From positions 1 to 16,058 of the forward strand of contig JAMOUE010000054.1 of NCBI GenBank assembly GCA_027068235.1: 16,058 nucleotides of DNA. The letters run 5' to 3'. Numbering within the stretch: position 1 is the stretch's first letter; each line of letters starts with the position of its first letter. The stretch comes from Deltaproteobacteria bacterium (GTDB lineage: Bacteria; Desulfobacterota; Dissulfuribacteria; Dissulfuribacterales; QOAL01). The notes beneath the pieces are model-generated. The model did not search any database. It was not told the DNA's origin and was given only the letters and a program-made list of their open reading frames with translations. Position numbers and translations under genes: made by a program. This document shows positions 1-6,576 of the stretch, one piece after another.

Positions 1-233
1 ATGGATATTTAAGGGATAAATACGTCTTTGCAATTATTATAGCACGAAGCCGACTGTCTTGCCAATCATGCGGCACCATACAACTAAAAAACCTCTTACA
101 TACTTATGACAAGGCTATTTACAAGCAACCTAAATAGGTGCTTGTTTCTAAGCAACCCATTTGGCCGAACAACTAATTTCTTCTGATGATAAGGATCGGA
201 ATTTAAGATATAAGACCTTAAAAATTATTATAA
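1..233. other. Non-coding region downstream of the MCE gene
   Basis: No convincing gene is visible. The ATG at the first base runs into a stop after three codons. An imperfect inverted repeat lies at 121-145 (ACAAGCAACCT against AGGTGCTTGT, one bulge) and could fold in the transcript of the minus-strand operon that ends at 234. It has no T tract on either strand, so it is not a standard intrinsic terminator. The octamer AAGCAACC occurs twice, at 123-130 and 150-157. Confidence 0.4.
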
Positions 234-2969
234 TTAGTCTTTGGTTCTACATCGTTCTTGAGCTGAATTAATAACAGGGAAAGAGAAGCTATCTCTCTTT
301 CTTCGCTCAATTTTGGGACTCCATTTCACCCATTCATCCTTTGGTTTATCGTACAACTCAAAATGGGTCCCATCTTTCACCACTACTCCCATACTTTCAT
401 CTTCTGGCGTGGCAAAGGCTATACCTCCAGAAACTATGGCCTCAACAGATTCTGTCTCTACATTTACCCCTGAAAATATACCTGCATTTATCCTTACACC
501 ACTAACATTCCAAAATCTGCTACCCTGTCTCACCAGGGCTTTATAAGGATCAAACACATTTAGGTGTATCCACACCTTGCTTGAATCTGGCGACAACTCA
601 TATCCTAGAACAGTCCCCACCTTGACCTGTTTGTAATAAACAGGACACCCCCTCTTGAGAGAACCTAGGGTGTTGGCCTCTACTATTACATGAAGTCCCT
701 TATCAAAATATGGAACCGCAGGCGGGGTATCCAAGCCAGCAAGACTTCTTACAGGAGGGCCATCGCCTGGCAAAACCGCAATATAGGGCCCGCTAATCAC
801 TGTTTCCAAATTTCTCACTCCCCCCAACCCAAGCTCTGGCCGCACAACCCAAACCTTTGTCTTGGCAGTAAATAAAGATGAATATCTACGATTTATCAAG
901 GCCGTAACACGTACTCCCTTCATATCCTTTTCAAACTTCACATCCCTTACAAACCCTATAACAACACCCTGATAACGCACCTTAGAATTGGCATCAAGAT
1001 CTTTTGAGGAGGCAAATTTTATAGAAATTGGAATAAATTCGGCACTTTTTGCACTTTCTTGATCTTCAAAAAGCTTGAATACGTGCCACTCCTTTACCGG
1101 TTCACCTTTTCCAAGGTTTATAAAACTTATAGCCCCCATAACTATGGAAGCCAAAGGAGATGTCCGCATCCGAAAACCGCTTCTTATGCTGCCTTTTAGC
1201 TCAAAACCACTTGCAAGAAAAAAGCGTGAAGAAGTAGTAACAAGATCAAGATATTCCTTCTGGATAAAACCGTTGATGACTATCTTATCCTTCTTGCTAT
1301 CTAACTTTACACCGGTTATTTCTCCTACCTGCACTTTTTTATAGTAGATTGGGCTACCAGATATTACTGACACGGGGTCATCCGTTTCAAGCTGGACAAA
1401 CATGCCTCCAGGTTTCAAATCTGGCACATGCCTTACTGCATCTGCATAACTGTCATAGAGTCTGAACCTTCGCCACGGCCTTGCCTTTTTGAGTTTTTTT
1501 CTGTAGTAGCGATGCGGATAATCAAAGGCTATTCCTCCTGCTAGAATTGCCTTTAAAGAATCAGTGCTCACATTTACGGCTGCTGGCGTCACCTTTAGAT
1601 TTAGTCCGCTGTAGTTCCAAAAAACACACTTGTCATTTATTAAATGTTCAAACTCATCATAGATGATGAATACCAGATCCACACTGTTGTCTTTATTCAA
1701 AGTGTATTTGGCAACTTCTCCAACCTGAATATGCTTAAAAAGAACCGGTGCCCCAGGATCAAGGGCGTGAAGATCTGAAGCTACAAGACGATAGTATGTT
1801 CCCTCTCTTAAAATCTCCTTTGAATGACTTCCTTGAATCTTAAACTCTCTACATGGCTTACCTTTACCAGGAACAAATGTGATATACGGGCCTGAAACCA
1901 GCGTACTTAAATTGCTTACTCCCCCCAAGCCAACACGAGGCCTGATTATCCAAAACTTTGTTTCATCCCTCAAGGCAGACTCTGCCATCGGATCCATTAA
2001 AATAGTAGCAGTAACCTTGTACTTCTTGTCATGCTGATTCAGTTGCAACCTTTTTACGCGTCCAACCTCTATACCCTGATAGATAACCTTGGTAAGCCCC
2101 TCTACAATGCTCTCTCCGTCAAAAAGTTTTAATGTGATCTCAATACCATATTGGGCATCTTCATAGTCTCTATAGAGCTTAAATACCGAGCCATTTGGGG
2201 CAGGAGGCTGACTCATAAGTTCTTGAGGCGTATAAAAACTTACTCCTCCGCTTATTAGACTGCTAAGAGACTGCATCCGAAATATGATGCCATTTAAACC
2301 GCCTTTTAGGGTTATACCACTTGCATTCCAGAATCTGGTTCCAGGTTTTACCAAGTTGGCATATTCAGGCTCAATATAGCCATCTATCAAGATCCTCCCA
2401 TGCTCTTCCATTGTATAACCTTGGATAGAACCAACCTTGATATCTTTATAGTAGATGGCTGATCCCTTCTGAAGCGAGTTGAGTGCGTCTGTCTCTAGCC
2501 TGATATGCAAACCAGGAGCATCGTCAGGAACAGGAGGCGGCTCATCAAGTCCTATAAACTCACGGCAGGGGATCTTGGACTTACCCGGTTGTACGGCTAT
2601 ATAAGAGCCTGTCAAAAGTGTCTCCAACCCCCTGACCCTTCCTGCCGATACCTCTGGCCTGACAATCCAGAATTTTACATCCTGCACAAGCCCCTTTTCG
2701 GCTTGCCTACTAATGGCAATTTTCATTGATACCGTATCAAGTCCCTCATCAACAGTAATCTTCTTGACAACACCTATTGGCAACCCCTTGAACATTACCT
2801 TTGTCTTACCTGCAGTTACACCTTCAGCACTGTGAAAATGAACAATGATATCAATGGGTTTCTCCACAATACTTTTATAAAGAAGCCACATCCCTATGGC
2901 CAGTGCTACAACTGGAAGTATCCAAATGGGCGATATTCCCTTTTTCTTTTTTACAACACTCTCTTCCAT
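234..2969 (-). CDS. letB: Seven-domain MCE protein, LetB/YebT-like (PqiB family)
   Basis: This is an inner-membrane-anchored periplasmic lipid-transport tube of 911 residues. A short basic N-terminus (KKKK at 7-10) is followed by one membrane helix at about 13-32. I count seven MCE domains, at roughly 38-148, 154-270, 275-375, 390-505, 523-635, 646-745 and 759-872. Each starts with a beta strand and a 'VxYxGxxVG'-like motif. Seven MCE domains and about 880-910 residues are diagnostic of E. coli LetB (YebT, 877 aa) rather than PqiB (three domains). LetB stacks hexameric rings into a tunnel spanning the periplasm. The domains are of two visible types: FW-(I/V)-(I/V)-RP in 1, 3 and 6, and F(W/F)xxSG in 2, 4, 5 and 7. 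It lies 25 bp downstream of the PqiA-like pair and is the last gene of the block. The start is ATG; AGGAG is 16 nt upstream and AAAGAG is immediately adjacent, so the ribosome-binding site is ambiguous. Family assignment is firm; the exact lipid substrate is unknown. Confidence 0.93.
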   Translation of the reverse strand: MEESVVKKKKGISPIWILPVVALAIGMWLLYKSIVEKPIDIIVHFHSAEGVTAGKTKVMFKGLPIGVVKKITVDEGLDTVSMKIAISRQAEKGLVQDVKFWIVRPEVSAGRVRGLETLLTGSYIAVQPGKSKIPCREFIGLDEPPPVPDDAPGLHIRLETDALNSLQKGSAIYYKDIKVGSIQGYTMEEHGRILIDGYIEPEYANLVKPGTRFWNASGITLKGGLNGIIFRMQSLSSLISGGVSFYTPQELMSQPPAPNGSVFKLYRDYEDAQYGIEITLKLFDGESIVEGLTKVIYQGIEVGRVKRLQLNQHDKKYKVTATILMDPMAESALRDETKFWIIRPRVGLGGVSNLSTLVSGPYITFVPGKGKPCREFKIQGSHSKEILREGTYYRLVASDLHALDPGAPVLFKHIQVGEVAKYTLNKDNSVDLVFIIYDEFEHLINDKCVFWNYSGLNLKVTPAAVNVSTDSLKAILAGGIAFDYPHRYYRKKLKKARPWRRFRLYDSYADAVRHVPDLKPGGMFVQLETDDPVSVISGSPIYYKKVQVGEITGVKLDSKKDKIVINGFIQKEYLDLVTTSSRFFLASGFELKGSIRSGFRMRTSPLASIVMGAISFINLGKGEPVKEWHVFKLFEDQESAKSAEFIPISIKFASSKDLDANSKVRYQGVVIGFVRDVKFEKDMKGVRVTALINRRYSSLFTAKTKVWVVRPELGLGGVRNLETVISGPYIAVLPGDGPPVRSLAGLDTPPAVPYFDKGLHVIVEANTLGSLKRGCPVYYKQVKVGTVLGYELSPDSSKVWIHLNVFDPYKALVRQGSRFWNVSGVRINAGIFSGVNVETESVEAIVSGGIAFATPEDESMGVVVKDGTHFELYDKPKDEWVKWSPKIERRKRDSFSFPVINSAQERCRTKD

Positions 2970-2994
2970 CTCTTTATCTGCAATTCTCCTAAAC

Positions 2995-3666
2995 TTAATC
3001 CTGCCTTACATCAAAATCATGATGACGGCTAACAGCCCTGGCAGAATCCCATATTAATCTTGTGTCAAAAACCTCAGCTGCCAACATGGTGGCAATGACC
3101 ACACCACAAAAAAAAGGCGCTGCAGGAGCCGCTGCTATTGTGGACAAAAAACCAAAATCCACAAGGGCTGTAAGCAGGGCAATGACAAAGATATCCAGCA
3201 TTGACCAACGACCAATGAATTTTATAAACCGGAACATCAAAGTTTTGTGTTCAAGCCAGCTCTCTATTCGAAAATGGATAGAAATAAGTATCATCATTAT
3301 GCCAAGAATCTTGAAAAGGGGCACCAAAACACTTGCAACCAGGATGATAATTCCTATGCCGTAAGATCCTTCTTTAAAAAAATAGATTATCCCATCCATT
3401 ATGGTGGAATACTCAGCAGCTCCAAGATGTTCTACCTTCATAATTGGTAATAAATTGGCAGGAAAAAGCAAAATAAGAGAGGTGATAACAAGGGCCCAAG
3501 ACCGCATAAGGCTATTTGGCTTTCTAGGATGGACAGTACTGCCGCACCTTGGACACAAAACAGAAGTGCCTTTATCTGAGGCAACTACCTTATGGCATTC
3601 ATGACACACCATCAATCCTGCCTCAATGCCTGTCACCGGCCTATTTTCCCTCTCGGCTTCTATCAC
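2995..3666 (-). CDS. pqiA: PqiA/LetA-family membrane protein, C-terminal-half type
   Basis: This 223-residue integral membrane protein corresponds to the second half of LetA/PqiA. The N-terminus has a zinc-ribbon-like pair of CxxC motifs (C21/C24 and C38/C41). About four membrane helices follow, including one with FPANLLPIMKVEHLG (about 56-80) and one near 103-130. The segment GRWSMLDIFVIALL (152-165) and the end FDTRLIWD (200-207) are characteristic of the C-terminal PqiA domain. E. coli PqiA and LetA carry two such units in one chain of about 420 residues; here each unit is a separate gene. It starts directly after the TAG of the upstream PqiA gene. The first codon is GTG at 3666. GTG at 3636 and ATG at 3612 (preceded by GAGGCAGGA) are alternatives, but residues just before C21 resemble the family, so I keep the longer form. 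It probably pairs with the upstream half to load or unload lipid for the LetB-like tube. Confidence 0.88.
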   Translation of the reverse strand: MIEAERENRPVTGIEAGLMVCHECHKVVASDKGTSVLCPRCGSTVHPRKPNSLMRSWALVITSLILLFPANLLPIMKVEHLGAAEYSTIMDGIIYFFKEGSYGIGIIILVASVLVPLFKILGIMMILISIHFRIESWLEHKTLMFRFIKFIGRWSMLDIFVIALLTALVDFGFLSTIAAAPAAPFFCGVVIATMLAAEVFDTRLIWDSARAVSRHHDFDVRQD

Positions 3667-4371
3667 CTATCTGTTGGCCCCCTGCTCACGAAATGATACC
3701 TGGCGGGCCTGGCCTCCAATATCTTTTTTGCGCTCTTTGACCTTATCAGCATGTTCAATCTGTGCATGAATCTTGTCCCAGTAATAATTCTCATCAAGGA
3801 AAGAAGATGATAAGAGCGTTGCGCTCAAGAGTCCTATAAAACAAAAAAAGCCCACATCATATTCAATCTTTGCCATATGAAGGAGTTTTATAATAGTAAC
3901 AAGAACACCTATCATGTAGACTTCTAGCATCCCCCACTCATCCAGCAGCCTATAGGCCTTAAACATAAAGACCGTTGTTGGATCACTCTTTTCAAGATGC
4001 ACCTGCAATGAAACCAGAAATAGAAGTAGCAATTTTACAAAAGGAACAATGATACTTGTTACAAAAACTGCGAATCCAGTAAACCAAAAGCCAGACTCTA
4101 TCATTGCCTGTGCACTGGAAAATATGCTTCCTGTGCTTTCAAGACCAAGTATATCAAGGGTAAGAAGGGGTAAAAAGATTGCAGGAGGAAACAAGAAAAG
4201 CCCTGTAAGACTAAGGGCCATGGTTTTCTCAACGGTATTTTCAACTGGAGCGGCAAGAATAAAACCACATCTAGGGCAACACGCCTTATGTCCTACTTGG
4301 GGTCTTACTTTTTTCAGTAATAGATCACACTCAGGACAAACAACTATCTGTTCTAACTCTTTATTGTTCAT
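3667..4371 (-). CDS. pqiA: PqiA/LetA-family membrane protein, N-terminal-half type
   Basis: This membrane protein of 234 residues (251 if a TTG at 4422 is used) matches the first half of LetA/PqiA. Numbered from the ATG at 4371, zinc-ribbon cysteines are at C12/C15 and C32/C35 (CPECDLLL and CCPRCG). About four helices follow. The segment DEWGMLEVYMIGVLVTIIKL (144-163) and the end ENYYWD (194-199) mark the N-terminal type of PqiA domain. A charged tail rich in Lys, Arg and Glu closes the protein. I prefer the ATG because the TTG overlaps the upstream stop codon and has no properly spaced Shine-Dalgarno; the ATG has only a weak GGA three bases upstream. The order is N-half gene, C-half gene, then LetB-like gene, which mirrors E. 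coli letA-letB with letA split in two. Confidence 0.87.
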   Translation of the reverse strand: MNNKELEQIVVCPECDLLLKKVRPQVGHKACCPRCGFILAAPVENTVEKTMALSLTGLFLFPPAIFLPLLTLDILGLESTGSIFSSAQAMIESGFWFTGFAVFVTSIIVPFVKLLLLFLVSLQVHLEKSDPTTVFMFKAYRLLDEWGMLEVYMIGVLVTIIKLLHMAKIEYDVGFFCFIGLLSATLLSSSFLDENYYWDKIHAQIEHADKVKERKKDIGGQARQVSFREQGANR

Positions 4372-4418
4372 TGTCCAGTCAAGAATAAAAACTTTGTTTG
4401 TGTATGCACTTCTAAACT

Positions 4419-5102
4419 TCAATCCTTTGCAAACTGCTGGGAGACCTGTATACCCACCAATCTAGCCACTAAAACCGCCATAAAAAATTGACCTGTAATA
4501 GCCTCCACCGCACAAAGAGAAGCAGCTCCCGGATCTTGAGGCACAATATCTCCATAACCTAGAGTTGTAAGGGTCACAAAACTAAAATATTGGAATTGCT
4601 GCCTTATAGATACAATGGCCGTAGTAGCATTTGAAGAAAAGATACTTCCTGAGAAGGAACCTGGAACCATAAAATATAAAACCTCATAAACATAGCCCCA
4701 AAACGTGCCAAGAAAAAGGTAGAGACAAAGCGCAGCGCAAATAAGTCTAGTGTCAACAACCTTGGCCTTAAAAACGTGCTTGGAAAAAGAGTAGATGAGA
4801 ATTCCAATGTAAACGAGCATAACTACTGTATCGACTATGGAAGGCAGATCCCAAATATTCAGCACGTCAAGCCAGAGTAATACAAGGGATAGGCCAAGAA
4901 GAAAGACGGCTACTTTAAATAGCCTTTCATATCGCTCCATGGCATATACGGCAAAAAAAAGCGCTAATGACATCAACAAAGAAAAGATTATCTTGGCCCC
5001 TGGTACCTTGGCAAGAAATGGAGAAACCATAATATACAACAGCAGCCACACAAGCAGATTATGAAAACTGTACCGGAATCTGAATCTTTTCGTAATAAAC
5101 AT
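4419..5102 (-). CDS. Six-helix potassium-channel-like protein
   Basis: This 227-residue inner-membrane protein has a K+-channel pore. A selectivity filter, TLTTLGYGDIVP, is visible at about 177-188, with GYGD at 182-185. The pore loop lies between two helices (about 119-139 and 193-216). Four further hydrophobic segments precede it (about 16-30, 37-54, 62-78 and 89-106). I see no S4-like run of regularly spaced arginines and no cytoplasmic RCK/TrkA-N or cyclic-nucleotide domain, so it is probably not voltage-gated in the usual way; gating is unknown. The ATG at 5102 shares one base with the nhaA stop codon (TGATG), which implies translational coupling. GAGG lies about 10 bases upstream, within the end of nhaA. 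Pairing with NhaA suggests a role in cation or membrane-potential balance; this is inferred from context only. Confidence 0.85.
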   Translation of the reverse strand: MFITKRFRFRYSFHNLLVWLLLYIMVSPFLAKVPGAKIIFSLLMSLALFFAVYAMERYERLFKVAVFLLGLSLVLLWLDVLNIWDLPSIVDTVVMLVYIGILIYSFSKHVFKAKVVDTRLICAALCLYLFLGTFWGYVYEVLYFMVPGSFSGSIFSSNATTAIVSIRQQFQYFSFVTLTTLGYGDIVPQDPGAASLCAVEAITGQFFMAVLVARLVGIQVSQQFAKD

Positions 5103-6418
5103 CAAGTTGTTGCCTCAAGAGGCAGTGTCTTTTTAAGAATGAAATAGCCAGCAATACCAGCAATAAAGGATGCTATGAAAATGGAAATTTTCGCCTCATC
5201 AATAAGTGTCTGACTACCCAAACCAAGTTCACTAATAAATATAGACATGGTGAAACCGATGCCTGCCAGTATGCTGACACCCCATACATGACTCCAGGTA
5301 ACTCCCTGGGGAAGATCTGCAATCTTACATGCTATGGCAAGCCAGCTGAAAGCCATTATTCCTATTTGCTTCCCGAAAATCAGCCCAATCATAATCCCTA
5401 GACTTACTGGCCCAGGAAAGGAGGCTATTATACTTGCATTTATGGTAACACCTGCTGCAAACAGGGCAAAAAGTGGAAGAATCACAAAAGCTTGCACAGG
5501 ATGGAGATGTTTTTCAAGAAATATTCCTGGCGGTATCATATCGTCTGCTGCCAAGTATATCTCTTCAACGAGCTTCCATTGCTGTTTGTTATAGGTAAGA
5601 CTTCCCCGTGTTAAAGGGCCTGTTTGACCAAGCCTTTCCAAGCTCTTTTTTATCTGATCAAGAAACTGGCCAGGATCTATCTGAGACTTTACAGGAACAA
5701 GCAAGGCTATAAGGACCCCAGCAATGGTGGCGTGTATGCCAGACACCATAAAACTTGCCCATACACCTATTGCAGGGAAAAGATATAAAAAAGGCCTCTT
5801 TGTCTTGGATTTGACTGCCATAAAAAACAGAAACAGGAAAAATGCAGCAACAACGAGACTCATTACATGTATCTCAGCAGTATAAAATATGGCTATAACA
5901 AGAACGGCTATAAGATCATCCACAATGGCAAGGGCAGTAAGAAATAGTTTGAGACCATTGGGGACCCTTTTACCCAGAAGCGCCAAAATTCCAATTGCAA
6001 AGGCTATATCTGTCGCCATTGGAATGCCCCAGCCAGATAGGGCAGGGCCACTTCTATTAAAATAAAAATAAAGAAGGGCAGGGGTAACACTCCCTCCTAC
6101 AGCTGCAAGCACAGGCAAAGAGGCCTTTCTTAAGCTAGATAACTCTCCAAGAAGGACTTCTCGTTTTATTTCGAGCCCAACCACAAAGAAAAAGATGGTC
6201 ATAAGTCCATCTTTAACCCAGTGGGCAAGCCCCATCTGATAGGTCTTGCCAGCAAAGATTACTCCAATCTCAAGATGACTCAGATAATGGTACAAGTCAG
6301 CCCACTTGGAATTTGCCCATATCACAGCAGTAATTGCAGCAATTATAAGGATTATGCTACCAGATGCCTGTGAATGAACAAATCGTTCAAAAAAGGTCTT
6401 ATTAGATTCCTGTTCCAT
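5102..6418 (-). CDS. nhaA: NhaA-type Na+/H+ antiporter
   Basis: This electrogenic inner-membrane antiporter expels Na+ (or Li+) in exchange for H+ and supports pH and salt homeostasis. It is 438 residues long, against 388 in E. coli. Diagnostic segments are present: FFFVVGLEIKRE (77-88), GIPMATDIAFAIG (131-143), and ALAIVDDLIAVLVIAIFYT (162-180). D167 and D168 correspond to the ion-binding pair D163/D164 of the E. coli protein, and D137 to D133. The segment GLIFGKQIGI (345-354) carries the conserved helix X lysine at K350. The C-terminal motif GIGFTMSIFIS (386-396) is intact. The extra length is partly a hydrophilic loop of about 60 residues near 245-305. The ATG is preceded by AGGGAG at a six-base spacing. 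It is the first gene of the second minus-strand block. Confidence 0.97.
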   Translation of the reverse strand: MEQESNKTFFERFVHSQASGSIILIIAAITAVIWANSKWADLYHYLSHLEIGVIFAGKTYQMGLAHWVKDGLMTIFFFVVGLEIKREVLLGELSSLRKASLPVLAAVGGSVTPALLYFYFNRSGPALSGWGIPMATDIAFAIGILALLGKRVPNGLKLFLTALAIVDDLIAVLVIAIFYTAEIHVMSLVVAAFFLFLFFMAVKSKTKRPFLYLFPAIGVWASFMVSGIHATIAGVLIALLVPVKSQIDPGQFLDQIKKSLERLGQTGPLTRGSLTYNKQQWKLVEEIYLAADDMIPPGIFLEKHLHPVQAFVILPLFALFAAGVTINASIIASFPGPVSLGIMIGLIFGKQIGIMAFSWLAIACKIADLPQGVTWSHVWGVSILAGIGFTMSIFISELGLGSQTLIDEAKISIFIASFIAGIAGYFILKKTLPLEATT

Positions 6419-6576
6419 CTACTTCTCCCTGATCTTTTGGATGGCCTTCATACATAACACATGGAAAAAGCCAGATTTTCCTCAAAAATCCTGCAATTCC
6501 TGGCAGTTACCTGCAACTAATATAAAATTTCAAGAAAATCCCACCAAGCCCTTGCAACATAGATGTAAGGCTACCT
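6419..6576 (-). other. Intergenic gap between efflux operon and nhaA block
   Basis: This 158-bp stretch separates the end of the outer-membrane channel gene from nhaA. It contains no gene and no clear hairpin plus T tract. Read on the minus strand, TTGCAGG occurs twice around a TAACTGCCAGGAA segment (about 6487-6515). It is the only gap over 100 bp within the eight-gene run, so it is the likeliest place for a promoter serving nhaA and the genes after it. Confidence 0.5.
6519..6547 (-). promoter_or_regulatory. Possible promoter for nhaA block
   Basis: On the minus strand, TTGGTG (6547-6542) and TATATT (6524-6519) are separated by 17 bases. The -10 element matches the sigma-70 consensus at five of six positions, but the -35 element matches only at the first three. 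It would give a leader of about 95 bases. It is a weak prediction supported mainly by position. Confidence 0.25.

Noticed and set aside
121..145. Inverted repeat as terminator of the minus-strand operon
   Set aside because: The stem is imperfect and no T tract follows on the minus strand, so I note it only as a structure.
2832..5064. Numerous plus-strand open frames opposite the PqiA and channel genes
   Set aside because: They are antisense shadows of well-supported membrane-protein genes and have no independent support.
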